NCBI GenBank assembly: GCA_002432025.1
Contig: DJFE01000025.1
Location: 1-9,039, forward strand
Source of the DNA: Candidatus Avelusimicrobium stercoris
Lineage (GTDB): Bacteria; Elusimicrobiota; Elusimicrobia; Elusimicrobiales; Elusimicrobiaceae
Direction of reading: 5' to 3'
Length of the DNA: 9,039 nt
The notes under the pieces were generated by a model. The model had not been told where the DNA came from. It searched no databases and saw only the letters and a list, made by a program, of their open reading frames with translations. The position numbers and the translations under genes were made by a program. This document shows positions 1 through 5,401 of the stretch, piece by piece. Every line of letters begins with the position of its first letter. Positions within the stretch are counted from its first letter, which is position 1.

Positions 1-34
1 TTGGCCTTTATACCCAGGATGACTTTCTTTTTTC

Positions 35-153
35 ATAAAGTTGTCATCCCGGACGTGGATCCGGGATCCAGTCTGTTGATTAGAAAAACTCCTCATTTTA
101 TCTCTGGATTCCAGGTTCCCGCTCGTATGCGGGCCCTGGAATGACAATAAAGT
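35..153. repeat. MITE-like palindromic element with 7-bp target-site duplication
   Basis: A 105-bp element (42-146) has terminal inverted repeats TGTCATCCC (42-50) and GGAATGACA (138-146), matching at 8 of 9 positions. It is flanked by identical 7-bp direct repeats ATAAAGT at 35-41 and 147-153, the expected footprint of transposition. Inside are a short palindrome around GGATCCGGGATCC (57-69) and a hairpin CCAGG/CCTGG with inner CCCGC/GCGGG (111-139). No reading frame fits in it. TGTCAT(C/T)CC-ended palindromes of this sort are common non-autonomous dispersed repeats in several bacterial groups, mobilised by a transposase in trans. The structure is seen directly; mobility is inferred. A GGATGAC at 17-23 could be the eroded end of a second copy. 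Confidence 0.7.
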
Positions 154-209
154 ATTCATAAATCCTTTCATTATTTTCTCCTTGTTCTGCCTTTGGAGAA
201 AATGCCCAT

Positions 210-461
210 AAAAAACGGCTGTTACTACCGGGCTAGTTAGGATAACCCAAATAATAACAGCCGTGGCCTTCTGCCATATAAAAATATGGCAGAAAGCACT
301 CGGCACAGCGCACGCGAGGGATCGGCTCGCGCACGTTGTGCCTAAAACGACTGTTTTTGGATCCTAACTATGCCGCTTGTATCCAAGCAGCGCACCGTAT
401 TCCACATACGGTTCCAAAAACAGAATTAAATTGTAACGGGCTTTTAAACCCGCTTTGCAAC
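210..461 (-). ncRNA. Candidate structured non-coding RNA, about 250 nt, with loop-junction pseudoknot
   Basis: This minus-strand unit has its own promoter (468-496) and ends in an intrinsic terminator: stem 215-224/255-264 (10 bp, perfect) followed by a T run (215 to 210). From the 5' end the RNA folds into a small hairpin (CGGG/CCCG, 437-440/449-452). Next is a three-way junction closed by an 11-bp perfect stem (351-361/413-423), with inner arms 394-400/406-412 (7 bp) and 372-379/384-391 (8 bp, one G-U). Then come a 17-position stem with two mismatches and one G-U (302-318/326-342), a 9-bp hairpin (271-279/284-292), and the terminator hairpin. The terminator loop (234-243) is perfectly complementary over 10 nt to the unpaired junction strand at 361-370, implying a kissing or pseudoknot contact. 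I saw no tmRNA ends, RNase P core motifs, SRP tetraloop motif or 6S-like rod. Function is unknown; the longest ATG frame noted is about 21 codons and unconvincing. Confidence 0.6.
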
Positions 462-467
462 AAAATT

Positions 468-496
468 ATTATAACAACTTTGGGCCCTTTTGTCCG
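468..496 (-). promoter_or_regulatory. Promoter of the candidate ncRNA
   Basis: On the minus strand the -35 CGGACA (491-496) is followed by a 17-bp spacer and a perfect -10 TATAAT (468-473) with an extended TG one base upstream. The predicted start is the G at about 461. It lies just downstream of the dnaJ terminator, so transcription should be independent of dnaJ. The same -35, spacing and -10 recur at 6623-6651, which supports the call. Confidence 0.65.
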
Positions 497-503
497 TTGT
501 TAT
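471..503. promoter_or_regulatory. Inverted repeat spanning the ncRNA promoter, possible operator
   Basis: ATAACAAC (471-478) and GTTGTTAT (496-503) form a perfect 8-bp inverted repeat separated by 17 bp. One arm overlaps the -10 and the other touches the -35. This placement suits a dimeric regulator. Because it overlaps promoter elements, part of the symmetry could be coincidental. The regulator is unknown. Confidence 0.35.
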
Positions 504-504
504 C

Positions 505-552
505 ACAAAAAAGCGGCCTGCCTGTTTTCGGCGGACCGCTTCTTTTATTTTT
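505..552. terminator. Bidirectional intrinsic terminator after dnaJ
   Basis: A 12-position stem with one mismatch (511-522/530-541) and a 7-nt loop is flanked by AAAAAA at 505-510, which is a T run for minus-strand transcription leaving dnaJ. On the plus strand it is followed by TCTTTTATTTTT (541-552). The dnaJ stop lies about 20 bp away on the minus strand. Confidence 0.85.
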
Positions 553-560
553 ATAACACC

Positions 561-1673
561 TTACGAAAACAACTCTTTGAGGAAACTTTTTTTGCCACCC
601 GTTTCCTTGGCGAGTTCTTCCAACAGTTCCTTTTGGCGGGCCGTCGGCTTTTTGATTACCTCAATTTTTACATTGACGAGCAAATCGCCAAAGCCCTTTT
701 TGCCCAGGCGCGGCATCCCGTTGCCCTGTACTTTAATCACAGAGCCGAACTGCGTGCCCTTGGGAATTGTAACCTCAATTTCCTTGCCCTCAATCGTCGG
801 TACTTTAATGCTTCCGCCCAATACAGCCTGCGGGTAAGTAATCGGCGCATCAATCAGCAAGTCATCGCCCGCACGTTTAAAAATTTTATGTTCTTTCACG
901 TGGACTTCTACATACAAATCCCCAAAGCCGCCGCCGTTGGTGCCAATATCTCCCCCATTGGACACGCGCAGAGTTACACCCGTGCGCACGCCGGAGGGAA
1001 TTTTAACCGTAATATGTTCCTTTACGCGTTTGGTGCCGCTGCCTTTGCAGGCGGAACACGGCTTTTCAACCACCGTACCTTTGCCGCCACAATCGGGGCA
1101 CACTTGGCGCATACTGAAAAATCCCTGCGAATACGTTACCGTACCCGTACCGTTACAGGAGCGGCAAGTCTTGCGCGCAGAACCCGGGGCCGCGCCGGAA
1201 CCGTCGCACTCGGCGCAGTTATCCAGGCGGGTATAATCCACGGGAACTTCTTTACCCGCAAAGGCTTCCTCCAACGTCAGGGTAACGTCTAATTTTAAAT
1301 CTTCCCCCCGTTGTGCACGCGGAGCGCCGCGGCGTCCGCCGCCAAAAGCCCCGCCAAACATATCACCGAAAACAGAGCCAAAGATATCGTTAATATCCCC
1401 AAAGCCCCCGGCATTAAATCCGCCAAAACCGCCCGCGCCCGATACGCCCTCGTGGCCGTATTGGTCGTACATTTGCTTTTTTTGCGGGTCGGACAAGACG
1501 GAAAACGCTTCGTTTACTTTTTTAAATTGTTCCTCGGCTTCTTTATTGCCCGGGTTTCTGTCCGGGTGGTACTTCATCGCCTGGCGCCGGAACGCAGACT
1601 TAATTTCTACCTCGGTGGCGGTACGCTCAATACCGAGGATTTGATAATAATCTTCTTTCATTTTAGTAGGCAT
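561..1673 (-). CDS. dnaJ: Chaperone DnaJ (Hsp40)
   Basis: A 370-aa cytoplasmic co-chaperone that delivers unfolded substrates to DnaK and stimulates its ATPase. The J domain occupies about residues 6-72 with the essential HPD at 36-38. It is followed by a Gly/Phe-rich linker (about 76-115), then four CxxCxGxG zinc-finger repeats starting at C153, C170, C192 and C206. Two beta-sandwich substrate-binding domains and a dimerisation tail ending near residue 370 complete it. Length and domain order are those of a full type I DnaJ. The first ATG is preferred over the internal Met5 because AAGGA sits 4 nt upstream. dnaK and grpE are not adjacent, so dnaJ is a single-gene unit here, bounded by the terminator at 505-552. 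A degenerate CIRCE-like site lies upstream. Confidence 0.97.
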   Translation of the reverse strand: MPTKMKEDYYQILGIERTATEVEIKSAFRRQAMKYHPDRNPGNKEAEEQFKKVNEAFSVLSDPQKKQMYDQYGHEGVSGAGGFGGFNAGGFGDINDIFGSVFGDMFGGAFGGGRRGAPRAQRGEDLKLDVTLTLEEAFAGKEVPVDYTRLDNCAECDGSGAAPGSARKTCRSCNGTGTVTYSQGFFSMRQVCPDCGGKGTVVEKPCSACKGSGTKRVKEHITVKIPSGVRTGVTLRVSNGGDIGTNGGGFGDLYVEVHVKEHKIFKRAGDDLLIDAPITYPQAVLGGSIKVPTIEGKEIEVTIPKGTQFGSVIKVQGNGMPRLGKKGFGDLLVNVKIEVIKKPTARQKELLEELAKETGGKKSFLKELFS

Positions 1674-1706
1674 AGTCCTTAAATCTCTTTTTTATATTTT
1701 ATTAAA

Positions 1707-1733
1707 TTTGCACTCTGCCTGCACGTCTGCCGA
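1707..1733 (-). promoter_or_regulatory. Degenerate CIRCE-like element upstream of dnaJ
   Basis: On the minus strand GAGTGCAAA (1707-1715) matches the right CIRCE half-site GAGTGCTAA at 8 of 9 positions. Exactly 9 bp away, TCGGCAGAC (1725-1733) matches the left half TTAGCACTC at only 5 of 9. CIRCE is the binding site of the heat-shock repressor HrcA. Location about 34-60 bp upstream of the dnaJ ATG is suitable, but the weak left half leaves the call uncertain. Confidence 0.3.
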
Positions 1734-1765
1734 AAATAACGCCTCCGCCATAAGCGCAAAATTTA

Positions 1766-1781
1766 TGTTATAATATATATA
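1766..1781 (+). promoter_or_regulatory. Distal promoter of rplU (P1)
   Basis: An extended -10, TG-T-TATAAT, lies at 1766-1774, with a predicted start near 1781. No good -35 is visible (CCGCCA at 1745-1750 with 18-bp spacing is the best). It would give rplU a leader of about 87 nt. Confidence 0.5.
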
Positions 1782-1789
1782 CAAATTAA

Positions 1790-1846
1790 GGGAGAACGCC
1801 CTTTTTGCCCCGCGCCGCAAGGCAAAGGGGACGGGAGAGGTGTCTC
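1790..1846 (+). other. Structured rplU leader
   Basis: If transcription begins at P1, the leader contains a hairpin CCCC/GGGG (1808-1811/1827-1830) with inner GCC/GGC (1814-1816/1821-1823) capped by a GCAA tetraloop, preceded by a small GGG/CCC hairpin and followed by GAGA/TCTC (1835-1838/1843-1846). GNRA-capped structured leaders upstream of rplU are known autoregulatory sites in other bacteria. I cannot match this one to a defined motif. Confidence 0.3.
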
Positions 1847-1852
1847 TTTATT

Positions 1853-1868
1853 TGGTATAATAAACTTA
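1853..1868 (+). promoter_or_regulatory. Proximal promoter of rplU (P2), likely leaderless
   Basis: An extended -10, TG-G-TATAAT (1853-1861), ends 6 nt before the rplU ATG at 1868. A transcript initiated here would start at or next to the ATG. The -35 is weak (CGGGAG at 1832-1837). Confidence 0.5.
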
Positions 1869-2179
1869 TGTACGCAATTATTGAAACTGGTGGAAAACAG
1901 TACTGGGTTAAACCCGGTCAAAATCTGCAGGTTGAAAAACTGGACGCGGAAGTAGGCGCCAATGTGGACTTGAAAGTCCTCTGGGCCGCTAACGAAGAAG
2001 GTACCTCGGCAGATGCCAAAGCCGGTAACACGGCCAAGGTCACCGCTCAAGTGGTCAAACATTTGAGAGGTCCGAAAATCCTCGTTTTCAAAAAGAGACC
2101 GAAAAAAGGTTACGAAAGAACCATCGGCCACAGACAGGATTTAACGCAAATCAAAATTACGGATATCCAGTTAGCATAA
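1868..2179 (+). CDS. rplU: 50S ribosomal protein L21
   Basis: A 103-aa large-subunit protein, the normal length for L21. It begins MYAIIETGGKQYWV, a family hallmark, and ends in the basic segment with GHRQDLTQIKI that contacts 23S rRNA. I chose the ATG at 1868 because the frame upstream (from a TTG at 1805) encodes nothing L21-like. There is no Shine-Dalgarno before this ATG, but an extended -10 box sits 6 nt upstream, suggesting a leaderless mRNA. rpmA follows after 16 bp, the standard L21-L27 operon. Confidence 0.96.
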   Translation: MYAIIETGGKQYWVKPGQNLQVEKLDAEVGANVDLKVLWAANEEGTSADAKAGNTAKVTAQVVKHLRGPKILVFKKRPKKGYERTIGHRQDLTQIKITDIQLA

Positions 2180-2195
2180 CTTGGGAGACTAAACT

Positions 2196-2579
2196 ATGGC
2201 ACATACAAAAGCACAAGGTTCTTCCTCCAACGGAAGAGACAGCCACGGCCAGCGTTTAGGTATTAAACGCTACGGCTCCCAGTTTGTAAACGCTGGGGAA
2301 ATCATCGTCCGCCAACGCGGTACCAAATTCTTGCCCGGTACCAACGTTTCTAGAAGCAGCGATGACAGCCTTTTTGCCCGCGTCGCCGGCATTGTTACTT
2401 TTGAATGGGTAACGAGAGGCAAAAAGCAAATTTCCGTGTACCCGAAAGTTGCGGAAACCAAAGAAGCCAAAGAGCCCGCTAAAAAACCGGCTGTAAAAGC
2501 CGCCAAAAAGCCCGCCGCCAAGAAACCGGCTGCGAAAAAGGCTCCCGCCAAGGCCAAAAAAGCCGACGCGGCCAAATAA
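2196..2579 (+). CDS. rpmA: 50S ribosomal protein L27 with Lys/Ala/Pro-rich C-terminal extension
   Basis: A large-subunit protein whose flexible N-terminus reaches the peptidyl-transferase centre. Residues 1 to about 85 are canonical L27 (N-terminal MAHTKAQGSS, then HGQRLGIKRYG and IIVRQRGTKF). There is no Prp-cleaved N-terminal extension of the Firmicutes kind. L27 normally ends near 85 residues, but this one continues to 127 aa with a tail (about 88-127) of repeated KKPA/AKK units resembling histone H1 tails. GGGAG at 2183-2187 is a good ribosome binding site, 8 nt from the ATG. The gene lies 16 bp after rplU and ends at a strong terminator. The tail is in frame and without interruption, so it looks genuine. 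Confidence 0.95.
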   Translation: MAHTKAQGSSSNGRDSHGQRLGIKRYGSQFVNAGEIIVRQRGTKFLPGTNVSRSSDDSLFARVAGIVTFEWVTRGKKQISVYPKVAETKEAKEPAKKPAVKAAKKPAAKKPAAKKAPAKAKKADAAK

Positions 2580-2593
2580 GCGCTTCACAGTTT

Positions 2594-2627
2594 AAAAAGC
2601 GGCAGGATAACTCCTGCCGCTTTTTTT
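2594..2627 (+). terminator. Intrinsic terminator after rpmA
   Basis: A perfect 9-bp GC-rich stem GCGGCAGGA/TCCTGCCGC (2599-2607/2612-2620) with a 4-nt loop, extended by A5/T5 and followed by seven Ts (2621-2627). It can act in both directions. It separates rplU-rpmA from the downstream unit. Confidence 0.92.
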
Positions 2628-2644
2628 GTAGTACATTTAAGCGG

Positions 2645-2681
2645 GGGGCAAAAATATCCCCCGTATGATACAATAAAGATA
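2645..2681 (+). promoter_or_regulatory. Promoter of the 47-aa ORF and obgE unit
   Basis: An extended -10, TG-A-TACAAT (2666-2674), lies 6 nt before the ATG at 2681, with GGGGCA (2645-2650) as a possible -35 at 18-bp spacing. A CGGGGG/CCCCCG hairpin (2642-2647/2658-2663) overlaps the -35 and spacer. Its position right after the rpmA terminator makes a new promoter necessary for obgE. Confidence 0.5.
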
Positions 2682-2824
2682 TGAAGAAGGACGAACTGCA
2701 CGTTTCGCAAGACGAGTGGGTTTACACCTGCACCAAGTCGCCTGCGCGGGCCAAGGTAAAAAGGGCACGCACCAAGGCGAAACGCCGTTTGTCCAAAAAA
2801 CTGCTGGCCCAAACCGAATATTAA
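2681..2824 (+). CDS. Small basic protein of unknown function, 47 aa
   Basis: An ATG-to-TAA frame of 47 codons between the rpmA terminator and obgE. The N-terminal third is acidic and aromatic (MKKDELHVSQDEWVYTC). The rest is strongly basic and probably helical, with clusters such as KVKRARTKAKRRLSKK, ending LLAQTEY. No signal peptide or membrane segment is visible. I do not recognise the family; the composition fits an RNA- or ribosome-binding small protein, which is inference from charge and location. No Shine-Dalgarno precedes the ATG, but a -10 box ends 6 nt upstream, as at rplU. obgE starts 46 bp downstream, so the two are probably co-transcribed. An alternative is that the region is only the obgE leader. 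Confidence 0.5.
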   Translation: MKKDELHVSQDEWVYTCTKSPARAKVKRARTKAKRRLSKKLLAQTEY

Positions 2825-2870
2825 TTTGGTTTCCGGCCAAAACCGATTTAAGTGTAGAAAGGACGAATTT

Positions 2871-4262
2871 ATGCAATCCGGAAGTTTTTTAGACCGTGTT
2901 AAAATTTACCTCACCGCCGGCAAAGGCGGGGACGGCTGCTTATCTTTCCGCCGCGAAAAATTCATTGAGTTCGGCGGCCCGAACGGCGGTTGCGGCGGCA
3001 AAGGGGGCGACATTATTTTGCAGGCCGACCCCAACTTAACCACGCTTCTGGAACTGGCGTATAACCCGCACATTGAAGCCCAAAATGGCGAAAAGGGCGG
3101 CACGTACAACAAAACGGGCCGCGCCGGAGAAGATAAAATCGTCCGCGTGCCGTGCGGCACGATTGTTAAAAAAGACGGCCAAGTGCTTGTGGATTTGACC
3201 GAAGCCGGGCAGCAATTTACCGTCGCAAAAGGCGGTATGGGCGGCCGCGGCAACCAATCCTTTAAAACCCGCAACAACACCGCCCCGCACATTGCCGAAA
3301 ACGGCCAGCCGGGCGAAGAAGTTACGCTGTTTTTGGAACTCAAAGTTTTGGCGGATTTGGGATTAGTCGGATTCCCCAATGCAGGCAAAAGCACCTTTTT
3401 AAGCCGCATTTCCGCCGCGCGCCCGCGCATTGCAGATTATCCGTTTACCACCTTAAACCCCAACTTGGGCATTACCTTGCACAAAGGGCTCAGTTTTGCT
3501 ACCGCCGACATCCCGGGTATTATTGAGGGCGCCAGCGAGGGCAAGGGGTTGGGAACGCAATTTTTAAAGCATATTGAGCGCACCCGCGTACTGCTCCACT
3601 TGGTGGACCCGGAAGGGTTTAACGGGATGAACGCGGAAAAATCGGTAAAAGTAATTGAAAACGAACTGAAAACCTTTGATAAAAACCTGTTTTCCAAACC
3701 GCGCATTATCGTGGTGAACAAAATGGATTTGCCCGAAGCGCAAAAAGCATACGAAACGATTAAAAAGAAATTTAAAAAGCACAAAGTAATGCTGATGTCC
3801 GCCGCAACGGGTGAGGGCGTAAACAAGGTGTTGGACGAAGTGGTCAAAATCTTGGCCGCTACGCCCGTGGAAGCCCCGGTAGAAGTAAAAAACGCCGCGG
3901 CCACGCACCGGGTGGAACCGATTTTCTCCATTTCCCGCGATGAGGAAGACGTCATCCACATTACGGGCAAAAAAGTGGAAGAGTTTATCGCTATGACGAA
4001 CTTCAACCAGCCCGAAGCCATTGCGCGTTTGCGCGGAATCTTCAAAAAAATCGGCCTGGAAAAAGCGCTCCTTAAATACGGGGTGCAGGACGGCGATTCC
4101 CTGGTCGTAGGCGGCCGGGAATTTGAGTGGAACGGCGACTTTGACAACGAAGCCCCGACCACGCCTGAGCACGTCGGCTACAAACGCCGCACCACCAAGC
4201 AGGAACGCTTGGACAAGCGTAACGCCCGCCGAAAGGCCAAGCGCGAAGCCAAGAATAATTAG
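2871..4262 (+). CDS. obgE: Obg-family GTPase (ribosome assembly)
   Basis: An essential GTPase that binds the 50S subunit and links ribosome maturation to the stringent response. The protein is 463 aa. Residues 1-158 form the glycine-rich Obg fold. The G domain has G1 GFPNAGKST (167-175), G3 DIPG (213-216), G4 NKMD (283-286) and G5 SAATG (310-314). Residues about 345-420 are the C-terminal OCT domain (DEEDVIHITGKKVEEF), found only in part of the family. A Lys/Arg-rich tail (438-463) follows. I chose the ATG at 2871 because AAAGGA (2858-2863) lies 7 nt upstream and MQSGSFLDRV matches the family start; the TTG at 2826 has no such support. The rplU-rpmA-obgE order is classic, here interrupted by a terminator and a small ORF. 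Confidence 0.97.
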   Translation: MQSGSFLDRVKIYLTAGKGGDGCLSFRREKFIEFGGPNGGCGGKGGDIILQADPNLTTLLELAYNPHIEAQNGEKGGTYNKTGRAGEDKIVRVPCGTIVKKDGQVLVDLTEAGQQFTVAKGGMGGRGNQSFKTRNNTAPHIAENGQPGEEVTLFLELKVLADLGLVGFPNAGKSTFLSRISAARPRIADYPFTTLNPNLGITLHKGLSFATADIPGIIEGASEGKGLGTQFLKHIERTRVLLHLVDPEGFNGMNAEKSVKVIENELKTFDKNLFSKPRIIVVNKMDLPEAQKAYETIKKKFKKHKVMLMSAATGEGVNKVLDEVVKILAATPVEAPVEVKNAAATHRVEPIFSISRDEEDVIHITGKKVEEFIAMTNFNQPEAIARLRGIFKKIGLEKALLKYGVQDGDSLVVGGREFEWNGDFDNEAPTTPEHVGYKRRTTKQERLDKRNARRKAKREAKNN

Positions 4263-4270
4263 TTTTAAAG

Positions 4271-4296
4271 CCCCCGTTTAAAACGGGGGTTTTTTA
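4271..4296 (+). terminator. Intrinsic terminator after obgE
   Basis: CCCCCGTTT/AAACGGGGG (4271-4279/4281-4289) followed by seven Ts (4290-4296), 8 bp after the obgE stop. It lies between convergent genes. On the minus strand the trailing T run is poor, so its use by the protease operon is doubtful. Confidence 0.88.
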
Positions 4297-4363
4297 TTAG
4301 GCAGAAAAACTTTTTCCAAAGGTTGCTGCGTTAGCGTGCAACACTACAAGGAGTGTCGCTTAA

Positions 4364-5401
4364 TTAATCGCTACCTAGCGCATTGAGTGGCGGCCTGCTA
4401 ATGCTTGTGTTTTGTTTATTAATATAATTCACAGAATCTATCACGGAAGCATAATTGCGCCGGGATTTACGCACAAAGGACGGATAGGCGTCCTTCCAAC
4501 TTAATTTATAATAATCGCTCCCCATTGACTGTTCCATAAAAGCGGCTACATCGGCATTAAATACAGGGAACATAAATAACTCTTCCGTAGCAGGCACCTT
4601 TTTGCCATTTTTTGTTTTCGCCCAGTAAGAGGAGGTCATATTGCCGGACACAATACCGATTAATTCCCCGGTATTGGTCATTACGCCCGAGCCACTCATC
4701 CCTTTGCGGATGCCAAAGTTCTTGGTGTAAGCAAACCCCAACGCTTTTACATAATGCACGGCATAAGGGTCGGGCGCTATTTTTCGCACGCCGTCAAAAA
4801 TGGAAATAACAGAAATTTTACGATCAATAATGGCATTAAAATTATCAAATAATACCAAAGGCGGCAGTTCGGGGCTTTTTATACGGGCAAACTGGCTTTT
4901 TGCTTTGCGGTTTTGCTCCAAATAGGCGGAAAATTGCGCCCCTGTTATCGCCCGGTTATATGGCTGTTTTTTGGTAGCGTGGCGATAATAAGTAAGGGGA
5001 GCACGGTCTAGGTCCAAACGGATAAGGGCAAAATCATTTTTGACAAACACCTTGGACGAATACCCCGGATGAATAAACACCGCAGGCTTTTTAGCCGTGT
5101 GCGAGACTTTTGCCAAAGCGGACACGGGGCGCTCCAATAAATCCATTTGAATCGTACAGCCGTTCTGGCAGGTTTGCGCCACACAATGCGCCGCCGTGGC
5201 GAACCACCGCCGCCCAATGCGTGTAGCCTGGCACTTGGCTTGCTGTCCGCCGCCAGCAGGCTTGATAAAATACTCAAAGGTATGGTAAAAATCTTCCTTT
5301 GTCGTGTGCTTGTCCTCGTCGGTAACCGATAGTACGCTTACCTGCGCCCAAACTGCGCTTGCGCAACAGAACAAAAAGAGAAATACAAGTAACCGCTTCA
5401 T
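4364..5401 (-). CDS. Exported trypsin-fold (S1/PA clan) serine protease
   Basis: A 345-aa predicted secreted or periplasmic protease. Residues 1-19 are a Sec signal peptide with likely cleavage at VWA-Q; no lipobox is present. The catalytic triad is readable: His72 in TAAHC, Asp123 in KNDFALIRL, and Ser236 in GMSGSGV, the last closer to V8/glutamyl-endopeptidase GNSGSP than to GDSGGP. C57 and C73 are placed for the disulfide that frames the catalytic His in chymotrypsin-like enzymes; C78 and C82 may form another. Residues beyond about 290 form a Ser/Arg/Asn-rich extension of unknown role. The ATG overlaps the upstream stop in ATGA, and AGGA lies 7 nt before it, so translation is probably coupled to the GX2H gene. 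The substrate is not predictable. Confidence 0.85.
   Translation of the reverse strand: MKRLLVFLFLFCCASAVWAQVSVLSVTDEDKHTTKEDFYHTFEYFIKPAGGGQQAKCQATRIGRRWFATAAHCVAQTCQNGCTIQMDLLERPVSALAKVSHTAKKPAVFIHPGYSSKVFVKNDFALIRLDLDRAPLTYYRHATKKQPYNRAITGAQFSAYLEQNRKAKSQFARIKSPELPPLVLFDNFNAIIDRKISVISIFDGVRKIAPDPYAVHYVKALGFAYTKNFGIRKGMSGSGVMTNTGELIGIVSGNMTSSYWAKTKNGKKVPATEELFMFPVFNADVAAFMEQSMGSDYYKLSWKDAYPSFVRKSRRNYASVIDSVNYINKQNTSISRPPLNALGSD

Noticed and set aside
359..405. Tiny minus-strand ORF of about 21 codons inside the structured RNA
   Set aside because: Its ATG lies in a hairpin loop, the frame spans the conserved-looking stems, and the peptide has no recognisable feature.
210..461. tmRNA, RNase P RNA, SRP RNA or 6S RNA as identity of the structured RNA
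   Set aside because: No tRNA-like ends or TCCACCA, no GAGGAAAGTCC-type core, no SRP GGAAG-type motif, and no single rod with a central bubble. A very divergent member cannot be excluded without a covariance search.
210..552. Plus-strand version of the structured RNA
   Set aside because: The hairpins could fold on either strand, but the perfect TATAAT promoter and the hairpin with a T run both point to the minus strand; the plus strand has no good promoter near 200.
336..1292. Long plus-strand open frame of about 318 codons
   Set aside because: It lies mostly antisense to dnaJ, whose zinc-finger and J-domain motifs are unmistakable, and its translation resembles no family.
1805..1867. N-terminal extension of L21 from a TTG start
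   Set aside because: The added residues are unlike L21, lie in the GC-rich leader hairpin, and MYAIIETGGKQY is the standard L21 start.
2826..2870. N-terminal extension of Obg from a TTG
   Set aside because: The ATG at 2871 has a good AAAGGA site and yields the family-standard N-terminus.
4322..4356. Terminator for the protease operon
   Set aside because: GTTGC/GCAAC and ACACT/AGTGT stems are short and overlapping, with no T run directly after either on the minus strand; too weak to call.
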